Positions 1-10,472 of a stretch of DNA of 64,000 nt are shown here, in pieces. The notes beneath the pieces were generated by a model. It was not told the origin of the DNA, did no database searches, and worked only from the letters and a program-made list of their open reading frames with translations. Both the position numbers and the translations under genes were made by a program. Location of the stretch: contig JAGTWJ010000019.1 in assembly GCA_020064725.1 (NCBI GenBank), forward strand, positions 1,550,001-1,614,000, given 5' to 3'. Positions within the stretch are counted from its first letter, which is position 1. Each line of letters begins with the position of its first letter. Origin of the DNA: Drechslerella dactyloides. Its lineage: Eukaryota; Ascomycota; Orbiliomycetes; Orbiliales; Orbiliaceae.

Positions 1-1625
1 TCTCTCCTCATCTTCGCTCTTATACGGGCCTCCCATCCAGCCCGGCTCTTTTCGCGGATTGGATCCATCGATCTGGCATCCTTCCTGCTCCTGTTCTTTG
101 CCTCCAAGTCTGCTCCGTCCGGCGCGGGCACGATCGAATCTCCACCTCGAGTCTCTGTCTACAACCGTCGCCCCATCGCCCCGGCATCCACGCCCACCGG
201 CCAACCATCGACCACCATTCCAGATCTCCACTGACGACCAGCCAGCTCATCCGCGTAGTAGGTTTTGTCTTCTTCCTGGGCTTCTCTTTATCTCCATTCA
301 TTCCACCGTCCAAGCTTGCACCGTTGCGGCAGGGAAGGGGGGCAAGCCCGCTATTTTCAGCCACCGAACCGAGATATCGGCGCAGGGACGAATTGAATGA
401 TTCGCTGAGCCGCCAAAACCACCAACCTCGATCGGGCTGCTGAAAAAACAATATACGCCCCCAAAGTAACCTACATATATCGGACGGCCGTTCGTTCGCT
501 CGCTCGGCTGTGAACTAGCAGTAGTTGGGGGGCAATCAGTAGCAATTACTATCCAGACCCTTTAGCCACTAGCAGTTGGACGTTGCTTCTAATCGCCCGA
601 CTACTAATCGCTGATAACGCGCGGACTGCCCTGGGGAACCTCGCCCTCCATCATCACCACTCCATCCGACTGAATACATACTGCTACACACATCCCTTAC
701 TCGACCAGGCCCGCCCTAGCACCGTCTCCAGCTGCAACCAGCTCCGTCAACCAGGCTCGCGGTCCTTCATCTGCACGGGAATTCAGGAATTCTCTCCAAT
801 CCAGGGCTGCTTCACGACTCCGTTCACATTGCGATTCCTTTCCCTCAGGACGATCGTTACACCCCGAGAGAACGTGAATATCGCTGCCAACCCACCACCA
901 AACCGGCACACCATCATCACTCCCTGCTTACTCTCTCTAGCGCATAACTTGTCTCGACGAGCGAGTCGTCTTCTGCTTCTGGCCCGGACTGGTTCCTGAC
1001 CGGTTCAACATTTGGCTCCGGATTTGCACAAGTGCGGAATTCTGTCTCGAAGCCGAGACGGCACTATCTCTTTGAAGATCGCGTTACAAGGCTTTTTTGG
1101 GGTGGAAACCCAAGAGCAAAAGAATTTGCCTGAAGAATACCGTGAAATTTCCCGCTTTGAAGTAAGTGCTTTCTTGAATGTCCATTGTCCTTCTTGTGGT
1201 AAAGACCCACTCGGCGCAAAGGGGGGTGTGCGCAGTGGGTTCGTGCCTCCTGTCGCCGCCTTTCGTTTAGCGAAGTGCTTGTGCCTTGTCAGAGATTGAG
1301 CGGGCATCCCACTCCAAGAAAACTTGAAGCAAAGAACCAAAAAAAAAAAAAAAAAAAAAAAAAGAACAAGAAGTCGGGAATAAAGGAAACAACGATGAAG
1401 GAAACATGATGCTAACGGGCTCTCCACTTGGATGAACGCAGTCTCGTGCAAACCAACAGGGCAGCGGTTCCTCCTTCCTGTACCTGGCTGTGAAAGCTTA
1501 AAAAGGGCTCGACGGTTGGGATGCGCGACACCCCCTGATCAGCCCCCCCGGACCTTACGTTATATTCCCCTACCAGTTTTTAATTGGAGGACCATCGACC
1601 CCATTGAGTGGATCCAGCGTGGTCC
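1..1625 (+). other. long non-coding leader/promoter of the first gene
   Basis: I see no convincing gene here; open frames on both strands lack an ATG, splice logic or a recognisable product. The right half may be a transcribed 5' leader. A consensus donor (GTAAGT) begins at 1162. A branch-like GCTAAC lies near 1410 and an acceptor ends at 1441, which would give a 280-base leader intron. A real ATG at 1432 opens a 132-codon frame that overlaps the main start in another frame; the proposed splicing would remove that ATG. Confidence 0.45.
1339..1363 (+). repeat. 25-base poly-A tract
   Basis: An uninterrupted run of 25 A residues lies inside the candidate leader intron upstream of the first gene. 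It could be a simple-sequence expansion or the tail of an old retro-insertion. No target-site duplication was recognised around it. Confidence 0.9.
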
Positions 1626-3706
1626 ATGGCCCCAGCCATCGCAATGGTTCCAGCACTCCTTACCTCGACTCACTACACCACATCCACCCTATATTCTACC
1701 TATCAGCCCGAGCCCGCGACCACTTCCAACTCTCTCTCCTTCCCTCGGACAACAATCTCCCCTTCTCTACCATCTCCCGTCCTTTCTGACCACTCGTCGA
1801 ACTCCAATGGCTCCGGGTCCGGTAGTCTAACGCCCACCCAGTCCAGACTAGCACCCCCTCCGAGCGCAAGCGCGCTCATGTTTGCTCAACGAAAGCTTTC
1901 CAGAAAACCAAGCAATTCCACATTACGAGTTCAACCCTCCTTACCCGACATACTAGAATCACCAAAGACTCCAACGATGGATATGTCGACGATCCTGCGC
2001 GTGCCAGGCACCGGCCGGCCCCTTTCAGTTCTATCCGAAGTCTCCGTAGCGTCTGACGGGTCTGACGGGTCACTGGCAACAATTGACGCATATAAATTCA
2101 GATTTCTGGACGACGATAGCGAATCCGTTGTAGAGGGGAGCATTTTTGATGGCGGAGATGAGGAAGAGGACTTCAAGCGCGCCGAAAGAGCGTTCGCCGG
2201 AGTGAAGCAAAAGCTCTGTGTAAGTGAAATTTCTCACAATTCATTATATCAGGAACCCGAGAAGACAAAATTCTAATGATCTCGTTAAAGGCCTTTGAGA
2301 ACAATATTGCCAAAGCGCGAGATGTGCTACTCAGCCCCCCTTTGGCTCCAAGTCCTACACAGGTTTCATCTCCTACACCAACGCCCAGATCTGTTCCTCA
2401 GAGCTCGAGCTCCGACAGAGCTCAGCCATCTGGCATCAAGACACTAGGCCGGATACCACTTTCTCTGAATTTCCACAACCGCACAGTCAGCGATAGTGCC
2501 AGCTGGCGATTTGCAGGCGCCCATCGCAGGAAAGACAGCAACTCTACGATGACGTCCAGCGCATCTGACCACTTCACCGACGCTCATACTACATACCGTG
2601 CCAATTCGGCCATGTCCAACCGTTCGCGGTCTTCCTCTCGTGCGAGTGCTACCCAAGTCAAGGAGTTGGAAGATCAGATGAACTCCCTAAAGGGGCGGTT
2701 GACACAACTAACGGAGAAAACTCGACGGGAATCGCTCAGAAGACGGAGTATGAACAACCTAAGGACACCTCTAAACAACATTTTCCACCAACGCGAGCCG
2801 GCTGCCGCCCCGACCAACGATGTGGCTAGCCCTGTCAGCTATCACACGGCTCTGGACGATGGGTCAGATGCCGGATCGGATGAAGGCAGCCGAGCTGGGA
2901 CGCCCAAACCCTACCAGACAATTCGCAAAACCATGTCGTACGAAGAACTAGGCTACGATATTGCCTTCTCAGCACCTGGGGAGGAAGCTCCTTGCCTGAT
3001 AAACAGCCCCAGAAGGAACAGAGTTCAGGAGTACAGATCCGCCAACAGTTCCGGATCGAGCAGATCTAGTGGAACCAACACGCCTGTGATGCCGTCGCAC
3101 CAGAAAACCAGGGGTGGATTCCACCGGAACAACAGCACCTCATCCATCGGCAGCTTCGAGACCGCAATGGAAGACTACGAGGAGCCAACTGTGATGACCC
3201 CCCTGACGCAGAGGCCGCACCATCGACGAATCGCAAGTATGCCAAAGACGGCGGCTCCTCCTGTTGTCACGAGAGACCCGATGAGGGCGGTCGTCAACAC
3301 GATTACGGGCGGCTCGAACTCCCATGACGACGGTTATCACTCTGGGCCCTCCACACCACAGGGATCGGATGAAGGTGTCTATTTGCACATACAGGGCAAA
3401 GACGAAGTCAAGACGATCCCACTCACGAAAGAAACATTGAGCCAAGTAGAGCCGGTGCTGCCGGTTCCAAGCTCAGCGTCGCGAGCCATGTCCGCGGCGA
3501 ATTCCATAATTGGGGCGGAGAACGACGAGCTTGCGTTGAAGCTGCCGATTGAGGACCGCGAATTAGTCGAGAGCCTCTGCGACCAGCTCGGCAAGGTGTG
3601 CTGCAAGCTGGAAATCGCACGCGCTCCAGCTGAGAGAGCAGAGATCCGTCGACGGATGGAGGTTGCCTTGATGGTTCTCCATGGGACGACGCACCTTTTG
3701 AGTTAG
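1626..3706 (+). CDS. conserved-looking Ser-rich protein of unknown function (2 exons)
   Basis: Model: exons 1626-2219 and 2291-3706, 669 aa. The 71-base intron starts GTAAGT and ends TTAAAG, with a CTAAT branch site about 15 bases before its end. I start at the ATG at 1626 (context TCCATGGCC); the frame is open upstream only through a GTG codon. The protein is rich in Ser, Pro and Thr with long disordered stretches. A short predicted coiled coil sits around residues 330-355 (VKELEDQMNSLKGRLTQL). The C-terminal 50 residues look helical and ordered, with two Cys (DQLGKVCCKLEIAR). I do not recognise the family. The pattern of a disordered body and helical tail would suit a scaffold or regulatory protein, but nothing shows its role. 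Confidence 0.75.
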
Positions 3707-5263
3707 ATGCGAACTCCTGTGCCCCACTTCTCCTTTGTCTATTAAAAAAATTTCTTGTCTTCTGTTACATATTTCCTTTCGGCTTTTTCGTTGCATTGCG
3801 GTTTTTGACATCTTTGTGTTTTCCTTTTCCTTCGACATCGTCTCTTGATACCCATTATTATATATCGCTTTCTTGCTGGTGCCAGGGCCATGACTTGTTT
3901 TCATTCTTTTACGACCTACTGCTCTAGCTTAATTGGCTGCAGGCTTGACGAACCGACCTCATACACACTTTCCCTACATTATTTGATGCCTTTTGTGGGT
4001 TTTTTTTACTGTGAGCGCTTTTGGTTTTTTTCCTTACTCGAAAAGTAAACTTGCTTTCCATTCTCTTCGTACGGTATATCTTGAGACCCTTGGATTCTAC
4101 AAAAATTCCTTCTCACACCTCTCTGGCGCTCTGACTTGGTTGAAATCCGCAAGTTGCCGTTTCAGGCCACCTTCATTACTTATCGGTTTCTTGTTTATCG
4201 CGTTAGCCGCATGGCATGGCGCGGCATTGTAGCCCACCTATTAGATGCACTGTGGCTGGTCATCTCTGGCTACTATACTATACTTGCTTCTTTGTTTTCG
4301 TACTTTTAGAGAATTTTGACTTGGAAACGAGCTGGTGGTTCGTTTCACACCTATTCTTCCACTTGAAACATCACTCTTTTCCCTTACGTTATCTATACAG
4401 ACCGGCCGGCTGGGTGAACAAGAGGCGCACTATCTCGTGCGCGTTTGTATTAGACATTCCCCGCATGATAGATACGTAGACACCCTAGCACCGGTATACA
4501 CGAACGCATCTACATGCACGACAGACACTAGCTTGATCGATTTTCCCGTCAAAAGTTCTGAAGCTGGGCATCGATTCACAAGACCTTGAGACGCAGGTGC
4601 CGAGAAAACAGCTAAATTATGGTTGTGAAACAAATGCGACCTGTTGCATCTTGGGTGGAATCGAAAGCAGGACTCAAGTATATATACTTCTACGATGTAT
4701 CGTATGGATATGGCCTGATACTCCCCAGCGTACCCCCTGCAGACCCGTCTGCGTGCATGCCCAGACGACGTATCATTGGACGTGTGGACGCACTCGCATC
4801 CAGAGTTAGTCCGGATGTCAAGCGGCATTATAGCTAGCACTAGCGCTATCCAAGTATTGCTCTCTCAGCCGCAGATATGTATCTCAGGGGAACACAGAAA
4901 CAGAAATCTTAGTCACAGAAACATACCAAGCCTAGAAGACCTACGGCCATCCATACGTAACAGCCGGCTGGCTGCCGTGCGTTCTGCGTACTTATATCCA
5001 AGTAAAAATGCAATCTAAGTGAATACTTGAGTATCTCTGGTCTCGCACCCGTATCTCCATATTTATAAAAGTTACCAAGCCAGGTATAGTATGTAAGAAG
5101 GTACATGAAGTTAAAAAATTCCACCCAATCCAATCCAACCCAAATACAACTCCAGTCATCCGCCCCAGCCGCTAATACCAGCGCCAACGGCACAATTTTT
5201 TTGTGCAAAAGGGATCCAGGCAAGTAAGTACACTATGTACGAAGTAACGTTGCCCCCTCTCCT
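3707..5263. other. intergenic, 1.56 kb
   Basis: Lies between two convergent genes. It is T-rich just after the first gene, as expected for a 3' UTR. Several ATG-initiated frames of 60-80 codons exist but none has family features or introns. I see no tRNA, repeat or transposon signature. Confidence 0.5.
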
Positions 5264-5758
5264 TCAACCAGGCCAGCCTAGACTGTTCAAATGCGGCAGT
5301 ACCTCCTCGCACGTCTCAGGTATACCGTTATACTCCTGACCCTCCTCGTCCGCATCCAGGGACCGCAGGAGTGCACCCAACGCCACCTCCTCTGGTTCGT
5401 TCGCGCAGATCTCGAGACAAACACCCTCCCGCATGTTCGCCAGCGCCGCTTTCCCCTCGGCGTACAGCATCCGCTGCCCGGTCTTCGCATCGCTCGGCGA
5501 CCAGTCGACAAAGACGATCGCGCTCTGCGGCGCGCCGTCGCGGTGAAAGTCGACCGTGATGACAGCGTACCGACACTCCGTGCTGAGCAGCTCGGCGGTG
5601 AAGTCGGCGTGCGAGGCGTGTCGGGGCCCTGTTTGGTCGACGATGATTTCATTGTGGTCGTTGATGGCGTAGATGACGTATTTGTAGACTTTCCGTCGTG
5701 TGAAGTCTTCGTAGGCGGCGCGGCATTCGCCGGCGACTGTGGTGCCTGTTACCGCCAT
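5264..5758 (-). CDS. divergent ADF/cofilin-homology protein
   Basis: 164 aa, single exon, start ATG at 5758. Residues 1-135 follow the ADF-H plan. There is a short N-terminal segment ending in a small-residue helix (GECRAAYEDF), then the basic strand VYKYVIYAI, the CRYAVITVDF strand, the VFVDWSPSDA turn, and a long helix around QRMLYAEGKAALANM. In ADF/cofilins that long helix binds actin and is usually Lys-rich (KMxYASSKxA type); here it is weakly basic, so actin severing is uncertain. About 30 extra acidic residues follow the domain, and the protein is longer than typical cofilin (about 140-150 aa). Main fungal cofilin genes are usually intron-split, so this intronless copy may be a paralogue. 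An actin-related role is inferred from the fold only. Confidence 0.72.
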   Translation of the reverse strand: MAVTGTTVAGECRAAYEDFTRRKVYKYVIYAINDHNEIIVDQTGPRHASHADFTAELLSTECRYAVITVDFHRDGAPQSAIVFVDWSPSDAKTGQRMLYAEGKAALANMREGVCLEICANEPEEVALGALLRSLDADEEGQEYNGIPETCEEVLPHLNSLGWPG

Positions 5759-6294
5759 TTTCTGTGATGTGGTTTTTGTAGACTCGAGAGGATTGAGAGG
5801 TGTGTGGGTAGGTAGGCGGGTGAGGAGACGAGTGGACAAGTGATTGGTTGGTTGGATGTTTGGACTCGATGGAGCCAGCTAGGTCCAAATGGACTCCGGA
5901 GAGTTTTTGCGGCGAGGCAGATCTTAAGAAGTGGAGAGTGTTCAAGAAACGAAAAGGCGGAAGGGGGTATTTATAAGTGAGGTGTGTTAAGTGCGCCAGC
6001 CCGGGGGCTAGATCCCAAGATCTTGGAGTCCGATCCGGATCCATCTGTGTAGGCGGGGGCGCGGGCGATCAGCGTCGACTGGCGAGGAATGCACCATCTC
6101 TGTAGCTTAGCAGCAGCCGTACACGCTAGCTAGGCGAAGGTGCAGATGAAGTCATAAGAGTTCGCGAGCCTGGGCATCGCGCTGAGATCCGTGCGCGCGT
6201 CCGTGTCCTCGGTATCCGTACACACCGGAATGTACCTGCAAATGCGCCAAGCATCACATTCCACACCGCCTGCATACGTACAAAAGGCTAAACC
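5759..6294. other. promoter side of the ADF-like gene / 3' side of npr3
   Basis: 536 bases between two genes on the minus strand. It should hold the promoter of the ADF-like gene and the 3' UTR of npr3. No further gene or repeat is evident. Confidence 0.5.
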
Positions 6295-8682
6295 CTACCA
6301 ATGTCTAGCGTAGACGATGTACCGGTTCATAGCGTTCAGCACTCTCTTCAGCTCCCGCCGCGAGATGCACTCGCGCAGCGGGATTCCCTCGATCGCATGC
6401 TGCCCGTCCATGTATTTGACGATGCGGTCGAACAGGGCGACGATGTCCGGCGGCTGGCTGTCCGTCAGCTGCTCCATCCACGCGGACTCGAGCGGCGTCG
6501 CCCGCGATGGGTCGTACAGGATCGAGTCTTCCAGCGGCGCGTTGGCCAGCGGGTCGAGCTTGCTGTTATCGAAGGGTGTGCTACCACCACCGGCGGTGGT
6601 TGTCGCGGCGGAGGCTCGCGATTGCGCCGCGGTGGATGCATCCGTCATATCTGACCAGCCTGTCTTCGGACGGCTGGTCGAGATTGTGGTGGCGGCGTCG
6701 TCGCCGCGGCGGGCTGAGACACCGAGCTTGGATAGGTCTTCGGCTGCGTCTCGCGGGCCGGTGTTGGGGATCGCTGTGCCGTTTGCAATGCTCTTGCTTA
6801 CGCTAGTGCTGATTGTGCTTGGGCTGGTGCTGCTGGTGGCCGTGATGCTGGCTTGGATGAGTTCTACGGCGGTTTCGGCCTGCTCTCGCGCTTGTCGCTC
6901 GCGCACGGCGGCTTTGATGTCCTTGGGGATCTTGAGGTATGCGAAGGTGAGCAGGTTGGTGACCCACCCGTAGCGCATCAGCCAGGCGAGCATGTCCATG
7001 TATGCTTGCCGGTGGTCCTTTGAGGGGATATACGCAGAGTAAGGTCGCGGTTTCCCCGAGAGCAGCGACAGCATCTTGGGCAGGGGAGGCAGCGCGGGGA
7101 AGAGTCTGCTGAACACTAGCGACTGGGATACGAGGCGCTTCATGTCTGCATTTGGCGAGACGATGTAGTACTTGCGGTAATGCAGCGGCATGATGGCGCG
7201 TGCCTTGCGCCAATATATCAGATGACGGGCAAAGTATTCAATGTACTGGTACTCGGGGCTCTCAGCGTTCGTGGTGCCATTCGACGTTGGAGTCGAGAGC
7301 ATCTGCGCAAAAGAGATAGTAGGCCGGCAGTTCTGGATGAACTGCACGAATGAGGCGCTCAAGGACGTCTGGTCCTGGTCGAGGATAACTTCCTTAATGA
7401 TATCCTCAACGTCCTCCAGGAACAAGAGCGTCAAGTGTGGCGTCATGAGTGCGTCTTCATCCTCGCTCGGCATCGCGCCGAGGGTCTTCAGTGTCGTGAG
7501 GTGCATGCCCGGCAGCTGTGGCTCCGATATCGACGGCAGCACCGCCGTTTCCATCATGACGGGTATCTGCAGCGCAAAGTCAAAGTCGTTAACCTTGACG
7601 TGCGCGATCTTTGATGCGGAGATACCCTGATATAACGTTGCAATCGCTGTCGCCAGCGTGCTCTCACGGAGTATCTTGGGCCACAGATCGTATATGGAGT
7701 CGCCGCGTTTCTCGCCGCGCTCCCGCATTTCGAGTATGAGCTCTGCTTCGCGGGCGACGTAGTCGTCTTCGGCCTGTTGCGTCTTGAGCGCCATTGTGAA
7801 CTGCTTGGCGACGTCGTACATGTCGTTCATCCGCGAGTGGTACTCTAGCTGCGGCGGGTTCATGACGAAGACGATGTGGAACATGGTCAGCTTGCTTGGT
7901 GCCCGGTTGACAGCCCTGGGTGGCTCTCTTTTGATCTTCTTCCGCTCCGAGGGCGGTGGATTCGGACTCTTTGAACGGGAGAATGCGGCGGCATCCGGGT
8001 CTTCGTCGTCTGCGTCGTGGCCCTTCGAGTCCTCGTCATCGTCGTTGTTTCCGTCGCCGCCTGCCGCTGCCGACTCGCCGTTGACTGCCGGGTCCGCCTT
8101 CTTGGGCTTCCGTTCTCGCTTCTTCCGCTGCCATGTTCCATCCGCCCGGCTGTGACATGGGTATCCGAGGAAGACGAAGTGGTCGACGGATAGCTCGAAT
8201 CTGGTCCTGGACAGTGCACGCGGGACGCTTAGCAGCCCCGCTAACACGTCGTGCTTGAAACCGAGGACATGTTCCCATTCCGCACCAGCTGCCTCTACTG
8301 ATTCATCTTCGTCGTCCTCCTCTTCGTCGCCCTCGTGGTCCGAGTCCCGCCGGCGGCGCGACGACCGTTGATCGTACGACCGGCTCCGCTGCGAGGTCAC
8401 CGCGGACCTCTCGGTGGGCGCGCCGCCAAACAGTCTGACCGTCGACCGGGACCGGCGGCCGTCGTCATCGTCGTCGTCATCTGAGGAGGACGAGAAACTC
8501 GAATTCGAGGACGTGTAGTCGGTGCTGGTCTCGCCGACGCGCCAGGAGGAGGTATTGTGCGCGCCCTCGGCGCGGGGCTGTGGCGGGTAGTGGAAGACGA
8601 GGTTGCCCCAGGAGGTGTCTCGGACCACGAATAAAATGGCGATGAGACAGGGGTTCGGGATCGAGGACCGCTCCGTCGCCAT
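6295..8682 (-). CDS. NPR3: Npr3, SEACIT/GATOR1 subunit (nitrogen permease regulator 3)
   Basis: 795 aa, one uninterrupted exon, ATG at 8682. The N-terminus has the NPRL3 signature: a short leader, a hydrophobic strand (LIAILFVVRDTSWGNLVFHY) and the PPQP turn. Residues about 50-240 hold disordered acidic and Ser-rich inserts. The conserved core resumes with HFVFLGYPCHS and then KLTMFHIVFVMNPP, which is typical of the family longin region. The C-terminus (helical segment ending with NRYIVYARHW) fits the family winged-helix tail. With Npr2 and Iml1 this protein forms the GAP complex that turns down TORC1 on nitrogen limitation at the vacuole (established for yeast and human). It is divergently arranged with the splicing factor gene to its right. 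Confidence 0.93.
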   Translation of the reverse strand: MATERSSIPNPCLIAILFVVRDTSWGNLVFHYPPQPRAEGAHNTSSWRVGETSTDYTSSNSSFSSSSDDDDDDDGRRSRSTVRLFGGAPTERSAVTSQRSRSYDQRSSRRRRDSDHEGDEEEDDEDESVEAAGAEWEHVLGFKHDVLAGLLSVPRALSRTRFELSVDHFVFLGYPCHSRADGTWQRKKRERKPKKADPAVNGESAAAGGDGNNDDDEDSKGHDADDEDPDAAAFSRSKSPNPPPSERKKIKREPPRAVNRAPSKLTMFHIVFVMNPPQLEYHSRMNDMYDVAKQFTMALKTQQAEDDYVAREAELILEMRERGEKRGDSIYDLWPKILRESTLATAIATLYQGISASKIAHVKVNDFDFALQIPVMMETAVLPSISEPQLPGMHLTTLKTLGAMPSEDEDALMTPHLTLLFLEDVEDIIKEVILDQDQTSLSASFVQFIQNCRPTISFAQMLSTPTSNGTTNAESPEYQYIEYFARHLIYWRKARAIMPLHYRKYYIVSPNADMKRLVSQSLVFSRLFPALPPLPKMLSLLSGKPRPYSAYIPSKDHRQAYMDMLAWLMRYGWVTNLLTFAYLKIPKDIKAAVRERQAREQAETAVELIQASITATSSTSPSTISTSVSKSIANGTAIPNTGPRDAAEDLSKLGVSARRGDDAATTISTSRPKTGWSDMTDASTAAQSRASAATTTAGGGSTPFDNSKLDPLANAPLEDSILYDPSRATPLESAWMEQLTDSQPPDIVALFDRIVKYMDGQHAIEGIPLRECISRRELKRVLNAMNRYIVYARHW

Positions 8683-9107
8683 TGTGAGTGGTGGTGTAGA
8701 GGTTTTCGTCTAGTGTATGCGGGTGCCGCTCGTCATGTTTGGCTGGAGTGTATTGGCGTGATCGATGCGGCCGTGCGCATTTTGGTGTAGCGAGTCAATT
8801 TGCCTGTCCCACGCGCTGGCCTCGTTCCCCGCCGTCCTCTGCCGGTGCTACTCCGACTGCGATTGTCGCACCACCGTGCTGTGGCCATAGATCGGGTGGT
8901 GATGGTTGTGGTGGTGGGTGGTGATGCGGTTCGCGGGGTTTACATTCGCGTGGCGGCGGGTTTTGAGGCGACAGCTTGCGCCAAGACCAACTTTTTAAGC
9001 TGGTAAACTCGCGCCGGCAAGCTTTCCTTCTCGACTCATCACACTTCATCTTTCCATCAACCTCATCGCCATCGTCCGGCACAACGTACTAGCATCCTCT
9101 CGCAATC
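8683..9107. promoter_or_regulatory. shared divergent promoter, npr3 / SF3a66
   Basis: 425 bases separate the two start codons, so the stretch must serve both genes. It contains GT-rich runs such as GGTGGTGATGG. No specific operator was identified. Confidence 0.6.
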
Positions 9108-9996
9108 ATGGGTGGCTTCGATCAGCAGAACCGAGTCGTAAGTGTCCTCCCTTCCTCCATACCTCCATCCTGTAGTCGCGCGCACCTGCTTACACTCGCT
9201 CTCTCGTCGCGCTCCAGGGCTCTAAATTCGGCGGCGGCGGCGTCGCCTCCCAATCCGCCACCAATGCCGACCGTCGCGAGCGTCTTCGTCGCCTCGCCCT
9301 CGAGAAAATCGATCTGGAAAAGGATCCGTACTTTTTCAAGAACCACGTCGGCTCCTACGAATGCCGCCTCTGCCTGACCGTGCACCAGAACGACGGCTCC
9401 TACCTCGCGCACACCCAGGGGAAAAAGCACCAAACGAACCTCTCCCGCCGCGCGGCCAAGGAGCAGCGCGAGGGGAAGAACATCGATCGCATCACGGGTC
9501 TCCCCGTCGGCATGATCGGACAGCAGATCGCTGTCAAGAAGAATCTGCTCAAGATCGGCCGGCCGGGGTACAAGATCACCAAGTGCCGCGACCCCGTCAC
9601 CCGGCAGCAGGGCTTGCTGTTCCAGCTGCAGTATCCGGAGATCGGGACGGAGATCCACCCGCGGTACCGCTTCATGAGCGCGTTCGAGCAGAAGGTCGAG
9701 CAGCCGCCGGATAAGGATTATCAGTACCTGCTTGTCGCGGCGGAGCCATACGAGACTGTGGCGTTCAAGCTGCAGGCGCGGGAGGTGGATCGCAGCCCGG
9801 GCAAGTTTTGGACCCATTACGATAAGGACACGAAGGAGTTTTTCCTGCAGCTGTTCTTCAAGACGGAGAGAGAGCAGAGATGTACGTTGGCCCCTGTTCC
9901 CGTCTTCCTGTTATGTTTGACTTTTGAATAAGATGCTAACGGGATGTAGATGCCGGTGTGCCCGGTCTGGCGCCGTCGATGATCGCTCGCAAGTAA
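9108..9996 (+). CDS. prp11: splicing factor 3a subunit 2 (SF3a66 / Prp11)
   Basis: Exons 9108-9137, 9218-9881 and 9950-9996 give 246 aa. Introns are 80 and 68 bases (GTAAGT..CAG and GTACGT..TAG, the second with a GCTAAC branch). The N-terminus has the family GSKFGGGGVAS motif. The matrin-type C2H2 zinc finger follows (YECRLCLTVHQNDGSYLAHT, then QGKKHQTNL), and the conserved beta-rich region with QYPEI comes next. The protein ends shortly after AGVPGLAP, so it lacks the proline-rich repeats of animal SF3A2, as in other fungi. It is part of the U2 snRNP SF3a complex that helps commit the branch site. The 30-base first exon is easily missed by gene finders. Confidence 0.95.
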
Positions 9997-10472
9997 GCGT
10001 CGAAGATGCGCTTCTCAGAATGATTCGGATGGACTATATATATTATATGTTGTATGGAACGGTGTTTGGTGTTTTACGAACGTTTACAATGGAAAATACA
10101 GCCTAGGACCCTCTGCGAAGGTAATAAAGACACACGTGCCATCGGTCGCTGAAGCATTGGCTGACTTTTGATTTCCTTCGCAAAGTGCTCGCTTGGGTTC
10201 GGATGGGAGAGATCAGTTCCGTTATATCAGTTTACGTACGTGCTGGTGCGGTGCTGTCGGGATTTAGATATGTTCAATGCCCGGATTGAGAACCAGGAAA
10301 TTTAAAAAAAAAGTGCAACGTGCAGCCATTTCGCCGTGATTTGATAGACAAACAGAAGCCAGGAAGGTAGCAGCGATATTGAAATATCTTTCGGGATCAT
10401 ATGAAGAGCAGGATGGTCGTAAAACAGGAGCCAAATGTTCCGAGAACTTAACCAGTCAGCTTAATCTCCGGC
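9997..10472. other. intergenic between convergent genes
   Basis: 476 bases. It should contain the 3' ends of both neighbours. I checked it for 5S rRNA or tRNA-like promoter boxes because of a GGGTTCGGAT string near 10196, but no matching second box or foldable cloverleaf was found. Confidence 0.5.

Noticed and set aside
10100..10260. Possible 5S rRNA or tRNA gene
   Set aside because: A GGGTTCGGAT string resembles a T-loop but there is no A-box partner, no acceptor stem and no oligo-T end at the right place.
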